A stretch of 64,000 nt of DNA from Blasia pusilla. Lineage: Eukaryota > Marchantiophyta > Marchantiopsida > Blasiales. Where the stretch lies: assembly GCA_050084515.1 (NCBI GenBank), contig CM114271.1:43772001-43836000 (forward strand), read 5' to 3'. Below are positions 1 to 12,914 of the stretch, piece by piece. Position 1 is the first letter of the stretch. Each line of letters begins with the position of its first letter. Made by a program: the position numbers and the translations under genes. A model generated the notes under the pieces. That model worked only from the letters and a program-made list of their open reading frames with translations. It searched no databases and was not told where the DNA came from.

Positions 1-235
1 AGACGAATAGACAGTGCCATAGCGGAATTCGGTAAACAGTCATTCAGAAGCACGCTTTGTGCGTGTGCGATCAAGCGTACTTTACTTCCCCTGTTCTTGA
101 GCTCACTCTCGATCGCATCCCTCTTGACAATTCCCAGCAGACACTCTCTGTTCCTGTCGTATCCCTACGACCCTAGACCCCTAGGTGAACGATGGTACTG
201 TAAGAGAGAGAGAGAGAAGAAAGAATCTATGAACT

Positions 236-282
236 AGTACCCGGCGTCTCTTTGCGACCATAGACCCGTGCCCTGGTTGGAC
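236..282. repeat. Dispersed short repeat, copy 1
   Basis: This copy shares the block containing GCGACCATAGACCC and GCCCTGGTTGGAC with the copies near 921-988 and 1053-1119. It is next to a GA-rich tract, as is copy 2. Family not recognised. Confidence 0.6.
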
Positions 283-879
283 GAGGAGATCTGCAGGAGT
301 AAGAATCGATGTTAGTACCGCATGAGAGGGAAGGGATTCCCTCGTATGATGTTCCGGAGTGCCTACCATGTGTACTGTTAGTGCGGAGCCTGTAGTTGTC
401 ATCCAAGAAATTCTCGACTAGCACAATTTCTTACAGGAGTTTTCAGCCCAAAGATCATAATGACTGACCAGAGAATGTAGGCTATACTAAATGTGACAAA
501 AAGCCCTGGTGATCCCAGATTGGTAATTTCAGCATAGTTTGTTGCTTAATTTTGCACAAGTGACCAGACAGTTTCATCCCCAGCATCGCACAATGTGCAA
601 GACTTTCATTGTGCTCCCATTCTGTTCTTTCCGCCATTCAAGGGAATAGCCCCTGTCCCGCACTTGAGCCAAGTTCAGAATCAGGGATTCCCCCGGACAC
701 AGTTATTGAGCTGTGGTTTTTCAGGACACACACTCAGCTGGGAGAGATGTGATTATTTTGCTGATTCATCGCTGCCGTGTCCTGTGAGAGTACCTCCATC
801 CTTGATCTCTGCTAGTTCAGGGTGTTCAGTAGAGAGAGGTTTCATTCTTGAAAAAATATTCTTTTTTGAGCTTCCTCAC

Positions 880-883
<4 letters not shown>

Positions 884-920
<37 letters not shown>
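884..920. repeat. (GA)n microsatellite
   Basis: An uninterrupted GA dinucleotide run of about 37 bp. It abuts copy 2 of the short dispersed repeat. Confidence 0.95.
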
Positions 921-922
<2 letters not shown>

Positions 923-988
923 CACTCATTAAGCAGTGCCTGTCGTAGCCTTCGGACCATCGGCTCCGTGCCCTGGTTGGACGGTGCT
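921..988. repeat. Dispersed short repeat, copy 2
   Basis: About 68 bp that aligns with 1053-1119 over its whole length (ACTCATTAAG, CCTGTCGT, then GCCCTGGTTGGACGGTGC) and partly with 236-282. Confidence 0.7.
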
Positions 989-1052
989 TGAGACTGGGAT
1001 GGGTGTAGAGAGAGGAAGAAGTGAAGAAGGTACCATATGAGGTATGAGAGAC

Positions 1053-1119
1053 TGTACTCATTAAGTAGTACCTGTCGTTGCCTTGCGACCATAAACCCAG
1101 CGCCCTGGTTGGACGGTGC
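1053..1119. repeat. Dispersed short repeat, copy 3
   Basis: Same unit as 921-988, with scattered substitutions and no indel that I can see. The interval between copies 2 and 3 is about 65 bp of unrelated sequence. Confidence 0.7.
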
Positions 1120-2839
1120 CTGAAGAACACATACAGAGTAAGAGAAAGAGAGAGAGGGTAGTTCGGGTGCAGTCGACGAATAAAAGTGCAGGACAGGGTT
1201 ACTATTTGTCGTTTCCTTCTGTACACCCAGCTCGAAATAGTGAGATAGAAAGCAAATCGAGAGAATAGACACGGCTCATTTGCTTTTCTTCCGTTGGAGT
1301 GTGCGTGAGTGACAATCGTTGTCCTTCATCTTGTTGGATGAGGGCTCCGTCGCATTGCGTCCGTGCGAGAGAAAGAAGAAGTGATTTCTAGTCCACGGAA
1401 AGCCAACTTGGCATATTGGACCCCTTCCACATATGTGGCATTTACATCGCATCCGAGAGAGAGAGCAGTACACATTATCCAGCTAGAGGTCAAGGCAGTG
1501 TTTTCAATTTCTTCTATTCACCAGACGAGCTTGGACAACTACGTGGAGGGCTGGGCAGGAATGTGTTCCTGGGTCCATTTTGCCGGTCTCTCGTCGGCAG
1601 TTAATTCAGCTTATCTGTCGTGTCCACATTTTAGCTCATCCTGTCCTTCTCTGAGCGTCGATGCCTCAACAAACTGAGCTGATTAATCCCCTCGCTTTCT
1701 AAGTTTTTTTCCCTCCTCCTCTTTCTTATTCTCAGCGACGGAGCTCGGAAATTGGTTACGTGGTCAAAGATCCCGTGTCATTCTTTGCGGGGAAAACCCC
1801 GAGAAATCACCACACTCAATGCTAGCGTGATCACATAGTTCCCTCGGCGCTACGAGCTTTCGTTGCTTGTGCTTTTCTTCGTCCATTATAGGCTCACGAG
1901 AGCTCGATCCGCTTCCAACGACCTCAATGAGGAGCTTGCTAGTAGATGGTCTAGAGTCGTCACTACAGCAAAATGGAGCTGGTCTCAGCTACGAGTTTGC
2001 GGGGTAGAGGAGATGAGGAATCATTCTATCGATCTAATGATTCTCTCGAAGACTGCGTCCAGTAAATTTCCTGTCCTTGTTGGTCGTTGGCTGTCAAGCT
2101 CCACTAGGGCAGCGACGTGACGAATCGAGTCTGATTATTTGGTTTTCCTTTGCTACGTTTCTTTCTTCCTGTTAAACCATGGCAGATGGATCAGTTCTCT
2201 CTTAGCTTGCAGGATTGAACTCAGCGGTGGGAAGCTTCCCGAGCTGCTGGCTCACTCCTCTTATACGTTTTTTCAGTTGTTTTGATTCACAGATTCCCTT
2301 GGTCCTCCTGGACACAAACGAGCCTACCTATATATGAGCCTGTACATTTGCTACGCAATTGCCCTCTGAGAAATGCGACATTTATGCTCCTCCCTTTGCT
2401 CCGTTTGTGATCGTGATAACTCAGAAGTTGCAATTGCCTAAATTAAATGGCTTTCCGTGAGGGTCCATGCCTATTTATCTCTCTGGTCGCCGCCCTCTGT
2501 TCATGATGGGTTATTTTGTCCCGGAGATGTCACCCATGATGCTCTACATACGCATTCTTTGCTGACAAGTTTGGGCAATTAGGCTAGACTCAGAACGTAG
2601 TCACCTACAGTATGGGACCATATCTTCGATCTGCATCGATATGTCTTCGATCTGGGAAGCGGAAGGCCGTGATGCCAGATTACAGGCATTCCAAGGTTTG
2701 CCGGAAGGACCTTCTATTTAGACAGACACTTTCCATGGTTTTTATTTCACCTCACACAATTGCGAGTGACCTTGTAGGGATTCCCCACTGGTGTCGTAAC
2801 CATGGATTGTTCCTGATGTATGTGTTGTTCTCTTTGCAG

Positions 2840-5800
2840 ATGAGGTTTCCAAAACGTCAAACTAAGGAGAGAAGTGGTATCCTTGATAATCCTCATGACC
2901 AAAAAGTTACAGGGAAAGCTCAGAGATGTCGAGATGGAGTTGTAGGTGAGTCAGCCGTGCTTTATTCTATCCCTCCTCGCGAGTGAATGTGGCTCTGCTC
3001 AAAGGCATGTATGTGACTTCGAAATCTTGTGCCGATTTTAAGAACCCCAGATCCCATGGGTAACTTGGACAGGCAGATTTCGCGCTTAGTAGAAGGCATT
3101 GAAATGTCGTTTGAAGCAATCGTGAAAGTTTTGTGTTACTTTCATGAAGTAAAGTTAATTTTAGTTTCTAAGCACATTGTCTGCTGCAAGGAGTCGTCGC
3201 TCAAGCAGGTTTTCACAGAGTCTTCTGGATCTGCAGACAAAGCTCAGTCTGGAGCAAACAGAGACAACGAGGTCCCGGGAGAAAGCCAGTGGCTAAATCC
3301 CCGGGACAAGCAGCAAAGGGTGCTGAAAGAGGTTGATAAAGTCATGATCAAGAATTTCGAGGAATTGAGTCTTTCAGAACGGCGCCAGATGATACTTCAG
3401 TACATAGACGACCTCTCAAAGGTCGTGCAAGATCTTGAAGCTGTGTTCGGGCGATGTTTGGGACTGACTACCTCCCAGCGCCTGCACGTACCAGAGAAGC
3501 ATGAGACAACGACGGAATCTACAACACAGAAGCCTTCCTCCAGTGAGCATGACCCTAGCGATCATGGTACTCGGGCTCCCATGATAACAGATGAAGGAGA
3601 CCCAGGCGATCCCAGCGCAGGAGTGGCATCTAGAGGGAAATTATTGCATCCTAAAAGTGGGGCTCAGTGCCCGGCAGAGAGTTACATTGATGCGGCAGAT
3701 CGATCGCAAGGGGGTGACCACGTAAGTGTTGACAACGATACTTCGGTACCAGAAGGAGCCATGCAAGCACACCAGGACATCCTATCTTCCTCTCGAAGGG
3801 ACGTCATGGATGTTCATAAAGCTAATGCACCACTCGATTGTGACTCCATGGATCAAGTGTACCGTGAGGATGACGATCAAATAGGTGCGCTTTCCACACA
3901 AGCAGCGGGAGCAAGTGTTCTGCACAATGAGCAAGTCAGCCGAGTCGACGATGATCAAAGTTTTGCACCCACAAAGCAACGCATAGGCCAAAACCTGGAG
4001 GCAGATGTCTTCCAGAAAAGGAGGCGAAGGAAGAAAAGGAGAAAATTGTTTACGCATATCAAGAAACACCACGTGCAGTTCATCCCCAAACGACGTGCAG
4101 TTCGGGATGGCAAAGTACGAACTCCTCGAAGTGACGAAGTTGAAATGAAAGACAGAGAACCCAAAGTCACGAAGAAGCCGCATGTCTTAGTTAATGAGCA
4201 TGACGAGGAGAAAACGGTTTATGAGCCCTACGATAGGACTTCAGACGCAAAGAAGCAACGAATTGTGGACACAGATCCAGACGAGGATGAGCTTGCCGGA
4301 TACTTTCAGGAACTTGCCTTCTTCTCGGATGATGGATGGGTAAATTCTACTCTGTTCCACTGTCTGCTCCGAGGGTTGTAATCTTTCCCTGTAGATTGCG
4401 AAGTTTAGGGACTCTGAGAGATTGGGCAAATCTTTTGTATGGTTTAAATCCTCAATGCTATGGACATCTCCATGAGGTTTAATCTCCACTGCTGATCTCC
4501 TATCAACGTATTGCCAACATGGAGTCTTCTCTAGGTTTCACCACTTTTATTACCTTAATGGAAATACCACTTCGTGATTGCAGGGAAAACCAAAACCCAT
4601 GATGGAGGAAAAAATGAACTCCAGGGATAAAGAGGGGTGCTCACACAAGTATCAGCTGGAAGATGATGTAGGTTGGGTATGCGAGCAGTGTGGGTTAGTC
4701 ATTCAAGATATACAATCTGTTTTCCTGCCTGAGGTAAGAACTGATTTTGCCGCAAGAAAAAATAGACTTGGTTGTTGGGGATGACTCAAACTAAAGGTCT
4801 TCTAGGATTTTCTCGCTTAGCGAATGCCTTTTTCCCTTGAAGTTATTAGTGTTCGTTCAATGGGTGTTGATCCTAATCCTTTCGGTTTTTTGTATTCTTT
4901 ACTCTGCCTAAAATTCGAGTTTCTGTGTAGATTCTCATGTCGTCTAAGAAACAAGCTCCAACGCAGCGCGCACAGGAAGATATTGCGGAAAGCAGTTCCT
5001 TGGAGCATTCTAGGAAATTCCTCCCCTTGCCGACGTCAGGGGAGAAATTTCCTAGACTGAATTTAAGCTTACACCCATTTTATGATGAGCATCTCCACCC
5101 GCATCAGAAGGAAGGTTTCAAGTTCCTAGCAAAAAATCTTGTAGGTGAATCCAGTAGCAAGCTAGAACCAGGAGGCTGCATCCTTGCCCATGCCCCAGGA
5201 ACTGGAAAGTCCTTGTTGACAGTCAGTTTCATCCAGTGTTTCCTGACTGCGTTTCCAGAAGGAAGACCCGTGATTGTGGCCCCAAAGATCATGCTGAAGC
5301 CCTGGGAGAAGGAGTTCGAGAATTGGAATGTTGAAGACATTCCTACATACAACTTGAACGAGTGTGGCAAAAAGGGAGGACGTGGTACGAAGGACGCTAT
5401 GGATACCAGGCTCTGTGGAAACCTTCAGAGCAGGAGGTTGAAGCTCATCAAGAAGTGGCTCCAAACAAGGAGTGTTCTGCTCGTGAGTTACAACTTGTTT
5501 CACATCTTGATTCTCAAGGGTCTGGAGGATGAGTCCTTTGGATCTATAAAGCAGCAGATATGTCAGGCATTACTGGAAGGGCCGGAATTGCTCGTTCTTG
5601 ATGAAGGGCACTTTCCACGAACTAAGCGCACAAAAATCTCTCAAGCACTCATGCGGGTGCATACAAAACGCAGAGTGCTTCTAACAGGTACACTGTTCCA
5701 GAACAACTTCAAGGAGATCTTCAACCTCCTGAGGCTCTCCAGGCACAATTTCATGTCTTTCCTTCCTGAGTTTGCAGCTGAGTTGAAAGCTCGAGAGTTA

Positions 5801-6871
5801 GGCAAGAAGAATGACGATAACCTCACAGTGGAGGAGATCGACATGAGTACACGGGAGTGTGAAGAACAGATGTTTATGGAAGGTATTGGATGCAAATTGG
5901 AGGATTTTGTGCAAGGAGCTAGTTACTCTGAAGATATGAATAGGGTCTTGCACAAGTTACGGGCACTCACTTCTCCGATTGTTCACTGGTATGCTGGACA
6001 AATCCTCGAGAATCTTCCGGGTCTTAGCGAGTTTGTAGTCTACTTGAATCTCACAGAAGATCAGCAGGAATTGTACTCGCATCTGAAATGCAAAAGAGGC
6101 CTGGAAGAGAGGACAAGAATTGCCGAAGTATGCATCCATCCAGCACTCCTGAAGAACGATGACAGTCTTGCTATATCAGGTCCCCAACTTCATAGTGAGC
6201 AGGAACCCCTCAAAGGAGTGAAGACGGCTTTTGTCTTCCATCTCTTGCGCCGCTGCATGGTCTGTAACGAAAAGCTGCTCATTTTCTGTCAGACTCTGGG
6301 GCCCCTTGCTCTCATCGGGTCTATGCTCACCAAGATGATGGGCTGGTCAAGAAGTATCGAGTTCGTCTGTCTAGACGGAACAATGCAATCTGAAGACAGG
6401 CAGCAGGTGATCGATCAGTTCAACGAGGGAAGCAGTAAAACCCGTGTCATGCTGGCCTCGATCACAGCTTGTAAGGAGGGTATCTCCCTTGTGGGAGCTT
6501 CACGAGTGGTAATTTTGGATGTCCTTTGGAATCCATCTGTGGTTCGTCAAGCCGTCAGTCGAGCGTTCAGGTTAGGCCAGACGAGGAAAGTCTATGTTTA
6601 CAGGCTGGTCGCAGCCAACACCAAAGAGGAGAAAATCTTCCAGGGGGCAATTCAGAAGGATTGGCTCTCAAGGATATTGATGGATCAATCCTTCAGGATG
6701 ACTAGCAGGGGTTTCAATCCCGCGAACATCTTACGCATCGATAAAACTCCCTGTGATAAAATGCTGCAGAATCTAGTGGAAACCGATAAATGCAACAGGA
6801 TTGATCGTATCTGTCGATACCAAACACTCTCGTCCAGCGCCGCTGACAGATCAAAGTGGGACTACGAATGA
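2840..6871 (+). CDS. CLASSY/DRD1-like SNF2 chromatin remodeller (RdDM)
   Basis: Four exons give a protein of about 1105 aa: 2840-2945, 3219-4339, 4584-4733 and 4931-6871. All introns have GT/AG ends and the phases join correctly. The start chosen is the ATG directly after an acceptor at 2839; the frame is open further upstream, so the N-terminus is uncertain. Residues about 36-409 are acidic and low in complexity with a basic cluster (KRRRRKKRRK, near residue 300) that may be a nuclear signal. Exon 3 carries a Cys/His cluster (GCSHKY, then WVCEQCG), typical of the CLSY/DRD1 group just before the helicase. The SNF2 core has Walker A HAPGTGKS (near 545), a DEGH motif II (near 683) and a motif VI RQAVSRAFRLGQ (near 1000). 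In flowering plants CLSY proteins recruit Pol IV and DRD1 works with Pol V in RNA-directed DNA methylation. Which of the two subgroups this belongs to needs a tree. Confidence 0.9.
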
Positions 6872-7540
6872 GAGGAAAATCCAGACGAGGCGTGAAGATT
6901 ATCGGGGTGAGACCGACTAATGTCCACGTTTGGCTTGCGCCATAGCTCATGAGGATAAGTGACACGAATTTATCTGAGTCAGCGCAGAAATGAAGCACAT
7001 GCACAGCGAAGGACTACTGTGCATTCTGATTCTAATAGGACAGGTTTCAAGTATCCGTATGCAAATATGTAGGAAACTTCGATTCCTGGACTTGGTCTTC
7101 TTTGGTTGAAAACTGCCGCAGGGACGTCGAATTGTACAGTAATGTATCGCAATGACACACTGACAGAGCTTTCCTCTGAAAGACGCACTTCCACACACAA
7201 CTGAATTTATAGAAACCTTACCCACGTTTGATTTTCAACTTCGCATATCCGCGTGCATGTCTTCTTTCACTTTTGAATTGAAAGGCCTACTGCTCTTACA
7301 CAACGATTCCTTACCGGGAAATGAGAAGTCCTCGCTTGACTCGGAACCCAACGGAAGTACGATGGCCCTCTCTTTTAGCCTCAACGGCCCTCAAAAAGAA
7401 AAGGGGCACCTCGCATAAGTCAAACTCATCAATAGCATATAGCACAGAAATATTAGCTTCGTCTAGAATGACAACCGTTAAGAACACTTTTTACGGGGAT
7501 CTTTCATGGCCTAAGCCCGTTGGAAAAGCCAACTAGTTTA
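6872..7540. other. 3' flank of the CLSY-like gene
   Basis: No gene seen. The first part is the likely 3' UTR. Short ORFs on both strands lack recognisable features. Confidence 0.4.
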
Positions 7541-7696
7541 GGCATGCTCGAAATTTAGGGTTTATGGAGATTTGTTGTCTACGCTAAAGAATCGTAGTAG
7601 TTAAAGTTGACTCATTCATCGATTGAAGATGAAAGTGCAATTCGTGAGGAACGAGTCCCGCCTCTTCCCCATAACTTCATATATTTATGTGGTTAG
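7541..7696. repeat. Fragment of a dispersed repeat family (also at 41.6 kb)
   Basis: The stretch around GTAGTAGTTAAAG and CCTCTTCCCCATAAC aligns with 41.63-41.75 kb at moderate identity. The longer copy at 41.6-42.6 kb also shares its later part with 14.7-15.6 kb, so all three look like pieces of one family. Confidence 0.55.
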
Positions 7697-7878
7697 GAGG
7701 ACGAATCGATGTCCGCCATGAAGTTGATTATAGAGATGGGTCTTCTTCACTGCTGCAATTTTTGCCGACATTTCTTGTAGCAATCTTCCTTGTGCTATCA
7801 CCTGAGTTCGCATAGACTCCCACGTAGGATCCCTCACTACAACATCTACCATCACCACCATAACCTCTTGTGTCATGT

Positions 7879-7911
7879 CAATTTAATTTCCAAAAAGAGG
7901 AAATTAAATTG
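7879..7911. repeat. Short perfect hairpin
   Basis: Arms CAATTTAATTTCC (7879-7891) and GGAAATTAAATTG (7899-7911) are exact inverted copies around a 7-bp loop. No function is implied. Confidence 0.85.
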
Positions 7912-8863
7912 TGATCATGAATGTTTAATCATAATATGGAGTGGTATTTTTGTTCCCATGCGATGCATTGAGTAGGAAGGACCTTCTTGGCATTCAAAAG
8001 GGTACCTTGTGTTTGTGTTATCGTGCGCATACACATCGCTGTTCACTTCCACACAACAGACATCGTTGAGCTTCTTAACACATGCAAAAAATTACAATCA
8101 CAAATGTATACCAAGACCACATGTACGACCGATCCACAAGGCAACTTGGTCTCTTAACTTTATGTAGCACACATTGTATCCACTAGATACAATCTACAAC
8201 TTGATACACATTTGGCACATGCCTATAGTCTTATGAGAATCACATCAAGAAGAAGAGGGGAAGGGTAGAAAGGGGCGGGAGGATGATAAATCACAATAAA
8301 TGCCACCCTCTAAAACAACCATCACAAACCAATATGGTGGTTGCACCTCACAACTTCATACAACATACGCCTAAAGCCCATAGGTACAAGTGCCAAGCTT
8401 GGATCTATTCTCCCAACTAGAAGATGACATGGCACTCAATTGCGTATATGATCCTTCCAAACCACATCATCATGTCCTTCTAGCATGAGGACTTTGATAG
8501 ACAACATCTCATGCACACGGAAAATTTTCTCCCAGAGTTAACATCTAGCATTATTAGTGTTACATACACATATTCTTCATGATGAAATATTATGATCCCT
8601 AGACAATAGCCTCCTCCACAAATGGTTGCATATCTCAATGTATCCATATCTAGGTCATGAAGGTCCAATATCTCTGCCATGTTACATTGAATAACTAAAA
8701 GTAAGTTGTGCTCTTTCCTACATAGCAAAAATTATGGTGAAAATAACACTAAGAATGCCTACGAGTTGAAATGACACCCCGTTGCTAACTATGGAAAGTG
8801 TAGTTCTCACTCCCTTAAATGTTCACATAGCAAGCCATATTTGTATAGTACTCTCTTCACCGA

Positions 8864-9196
8864 ATGACTACTTTCTCCGCCAATTTATTCGCCCCAATTT
8901 TTTGGAACTATGGAATAGTCATCTTTCTAGGATTTGGTTGGAGCTTGTGTGCTAGAGTCTCAAATTTCCGCATGGCGGAAAATGGATATGGCTTGATGAC
9001 TATACGTAGATTTAAGAGTAGAGTTGGTCGTGACCTATTTCTACTTCGAGCAAAGGTGTTGGCTGAACAAGGTACTGAGTTTAGAGGAGAGCTCCAAGCC
9101 TTGTATAATCAAGCGTTGATAGATCACCACACTATGTTTAGGGATCATCTTGGGGCTCCTAGAAAGATCACTATTAATTCCATAGGCTCAACATGA
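8864..9196 (+). other. Unidentified open reading frame, 110 codons
   Basis: The open frame has a fairly protein-like second half: charged, with few homopolymers, from an internal ATG at 8973 (MAENGYGLMTIRR). I do not recognise it. It sits in repeat-derived DNA and could be a transposon fragment or chance. No introns, promoter or partner gene are evident. Confidence 0.2.
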
Positions 9197-12100
9197 GAAA
9201 AGATGGCTAGTGAGAGCCATCTCCTCATCTTTTACACACTCCGGAAGAGGCAAAATAGCTTTTCCCCAAAAACAATAGAAAATGGCAATCTACGGGCATA
9301 CATATTATCGAATGCATGTTGACTTCATCAATATGTCACTTGGCTTAAAATAGCAAAAAAAAGATTTGTTGGAAATATAATACCCTCCCATATTGATGTT
9401 GAGAATTGAACACTCTTCTATAAATTCGTCTTAAAATCCTATGACATGTGGCATAAAATGAGAGTTTAAGGGGAATTGCTTAGACAAATAATGGTATAGA
9501 TATGTGGAATCATGGTCTTAAAATCCTTTTTTGAGAGGAAAATTTTCTCATTTCCTCCAAAATTAGAGGAGGAATGTAAAATGGATGAGTAATCATCCAT
9601 GCGTATGTAATACTACTATTTGGGTGTACTTTTTGGGTAGTTTTTTTTAGAGAATGAGTAGTTTTTTTGTGTTCATAACGGATGTCCAAAATCCTCAAAG
9701 TTTTCTTAATTGTGGTTGGCTATTTGATACAAAATACAAAGGGACCCTATATTTTTAGTTTGTTTCTAGCAAGCAATTCACTAATGGAAACAAATATTCG
9801 TGATTTCAACCAGCAAGTTCAATTTGTATTTTGGGTTCTCCTTGGACATTGGTTGGGGCCGTGCTATGCACTTGGGCATATGGACGTAAACATGTACTGA
9901 TAGTGGCATTTGCATGGAGAGATTGACCCAAATAGGGATAATGGGAAAAAAAACACGATGAAAAGTTTGAGATGCGAAAATTCTTATGAGGGCAAATGTA
10001 AAAGAAGATTTTGGGGAGATTATTGTAAATATTTTTTAAAGAGATTTCTGGCCTACTATTTTTTGACAGATATTTATGGCTAATTTTTTTGACTCAAATT
10101 CTAGTCAATGTACAATTTCAAAAAATCTTCATGAATACACTTTTTGAAGAGAGTTCCAATAGATATGTCTAAAACTAGATCACATAACCTTTTTGGTTGG
10201 ATATATTTGATGATCCAATCCAACAAAAAATTGCGTGTGAGATTAATTGGGATTTTAATAAGGAGAAGCTAATACAAATGGCAACATAGATTTTACGGGC
10301 TAGCATGCACTTGGATAGATTAATTGGTTGGAGACCATTCATTTGGTCATCTATTTATCATTTACTAGTAAAATGGATGTCTATGTGGTTATCGATGGCA
10401 AAAATACTCAACAAAGGTCTTTTATTAACACGCCTTGTTTCAATTAGGTTTGGTCAAATCTATTTGTCGAGTGACCTATTAACTCATTAAAATAAGATAC
10501 GTGTATGAGGAAGCTTACTTGTTTCGAGAAGGCTTCAATAAAAAGTAAAGTATTAGTATTCCCATGCCTGAACGTATCTCTTGCCTCAACAACATATTTT
10601 GGTATTCTTCTCTTGTATCAATTAGCATTGTTCTCATTTGATTAATAGTATAACATTTATTTATTTCAAAAGTTTTTTTTATTCTCAATTTAATATTCAC
10701 TTCCATTTTTAATCTCTATTCCGTATCAAATAATTTTTAATCTTCGTATGACATTATTGTATGGTATTATATTTGATTAAATATTTTTAAATTTAAATAC
10801 ATCAAAAAGTTTTTACAAAAATAAATTTCATTTCAAGTTTTGATCTTTGAAAACTGTTGATTCCCATAAATGGAAATGCTTCTTTTACGAATATTTTTAC
10901 TTTACAACATACATTTTTAGATTTTTGAAAGTTATTGAGAATTTCATCATGCATTCCAAGGTGATGTGTATGACGGTGCTTATCAACATGGAATCATAAT
11001 TCGTAATATGTTTTAAAGCACATACATTCATTCATATGCCCATAAAATCCAGGCAATATGTTGAAAATTATTATTTACCCCGAGGATGGTTGTGGATTGT
11101 CCATTGCCTCAAGTTTTAGCGCATTTTCCCCCAGATTTTCCCATGGAAATGCATCCGTAACATGTTTTTGCCTTTGTAACATGTTTTTGGTTGTTTTCTG
11201 CCATGATTTCTCACATTCCTAATTCATTTTCAATGTGTTTCCACCTTCATAACCAAAAGGTCTAGTGGAGGGATAGTTCTTGGATGCACACACGATGATG
11301 TACATGTTTTGGTTAGAAGACAATCCTTGGTCCTTGATTGACAATTTGATAAGGATACCTACTTCTTTGCTATACCATTTTCATTTATGTCGGAAAGCTT
11401 TGATTAACTTTGCATGGTATTCACATAAATAATATTCATTAAAACGAATTAAATTTTCATTATTATATGTGTAAGAATAGTTATGAGAAGGAGTTAATTT
11501 ATCAGGTAAAATACCAAATGTGAAGTTTGAAAGGAGAGATGAAGAAATGAATTTCTCAAAGAAATACATGAATCAAAGAAGATGGGGAACCCACAAACAA
11601 TAGAAGGAGAGGAGTTTAAAGAGTTGGGGACTCCAATTAGGTAGGAAGGTTTTTTTTAAGGGATGAGGGAAATTTTTTTATTAATATGGAAGAAGGAGAT
11701 TTCTTCATAAAGAAAAACGAAAATGATTTTTTTGAAAAAAGAGAGCATAAGATTGGCTTTCAAAATCTGAAAAAACTAATGGATTCCCAATGCTAATTAC
11801 CTATTGTTAATTTGAATCATCATGTGATAGGTAATTACCTCATGACTTATAATTTAACAAATCCAGAAAATTCTTAATTGACCTCTTAAATCAAATTTGA
11901 ATGATCTTGTTGACTGATAGATCAAAAAATCCTATTTGCTTAGAGAGCGAGGTGTCACGAGGAGAGATGTTTGAAAGTCAAAGGAGCACTTTCAAATAGT
12001 AATATGAATTAAAAAAAAGCACTCTCAAATAATAATATAAATTATAAAAAGAATTAATATAAACTTGTGCAATGCACGGATTTATATTACCTCACATAAT

Positions 12101-12235
12101 TCCCTCTCAAAATTCTCAAGTGCCATTTAAAATCTATTTCGAGTGATTCTATTGATTCAAAAGACGAGCGATCCCATTGGTGGAAAATGTCAAGTATCAT
12201 GAGCAGAGGTGTTTTTAAGATGAAGGGGCTATAGT

Positions 12236-12658
12236 ACGCATAGATATCGCTACACAATCCAAATTATTGGTCACATCCTCACCATACAACATCGATCTTC
12301 CCAACACACGGGTAGATCCATACACTTGTATGCAAAAATTAACTATTGCATGTACATGAGGAGGGAGATATGGCTTGAGAAAGCTATCACTCCCTCTCTT
12401 GTCGCCTTAGGAAGAGCCACGAGACTCTTCCCTCCAAGCAATCCCACCGGTAACATGCGTGCACACGTTATCGGGTGATGCTTGTTGTGGTCAACAACTC
12501 ACTTGGATGACAAAGACCAAAGTAGTGAAGTTGTTAGAAATGACGTTCCTGACACAATAGACTTGTCGTCAACCTCATCCGACACCTCACGACAAAGTTA
12601 CACCCAAACAATATGAGGATCTTCTATGTCATCGACGTGGTAGAACTCTACCTATCGG

Positions 12659-12712
<54 letters not shown>

Positions 12713-12830
12713 TTTGTGCGCATTCACATCGCTATACAATCCACATTATGGGTTACATCTACATCACACAACACCAATCTTCCCAACACATGGATAGATC
12801 CACACACATACATACAAAAATGAACTCATG
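12236..12830. repeat. Direct repeat pair flanking a (CTAA)n tract
   Basis: About 110 bp at 12236-12345 (ATCGCTACACAATCC, CTTCCCAACACA, GGTAGATCCA) recurs with differences at 12716-12830. The copies are about 480 bp apart. Between them, at 12659-12712, is an almost pure CTAA tetranucleotide run. The repeat type is unknown. Confidence 0.75.
12659..12712. repeat. (AACT/CTAA)n microsatellite
   Basis: About 13 tandem tetranucleotide units with no interruption. Confidence 0.95.
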
Positions 12831-12873
12831 CATATACATCGAGATCACACAATCGCCCCTCTAGTTGACGATT

Positions 12874-12889
12874 GGGGGGGGGGGGGGGG
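12874..12889. repeat. Poly-G run of 16
   Basis: Sixteen consecutive G residues, rare in AT-rich DNA. It lies at the 3' end (minus sense) of the decayed retroelement. Length may be unreliable because homopolymers are prone to sequencing error. Confidence 0.8.
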
Positions 12890-12914
12890 CAATTGTCCCT
12901 AACTCTAGATACAT

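Larger units (their letters stand above)
1..2839. other. 5' flank and probable 5' UTR/intron of the CLSY-like gene
   Basis: No protein-coding gene is supported here. The stretch holds three copies of a short dispersed repeat and a GA microsatellite (listed separately). A splice-acceptor-like site ends at 2839, directly before the chosen start codon of the downstream gene, so the right part is probably 5' UTR plus intron. The small ORFs on both strands are low-complexity (Leu-Ser runs from the GA repeat) and are not credible genes. Confidence 0.5.
7697..12230. other. AT-rich intergenic DNA, probably decayed repeats
   Basis: No gene can be supported. It includes a 13-bp-arm hairpin at 7879-7911 and a 110-codon open frame at 8864-9196, listed separately. 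From about 9.2 to 12.1 kb the sequence is very AT-rich with many homopolymers and no coding signal. Confidence 0.5.

Noticed and set aside
826-1272. Open frame of 148 codons on the minus strand with long Leu-Ser runs
   Set aside because: It is produced by the GA microsatellite and the short dispersed repeats; no coding signature.
7879-7911. Hairpin as a microRNA precursor or terminator
   Set aside because: The stem is only 13 bp and AT-rich, and there is no gene next to it.
12236-12830. Repeats as a CRISPR array
   Set aside because: Only two diverged long copies with a microsatellite between them, in a eukaryotic genome.
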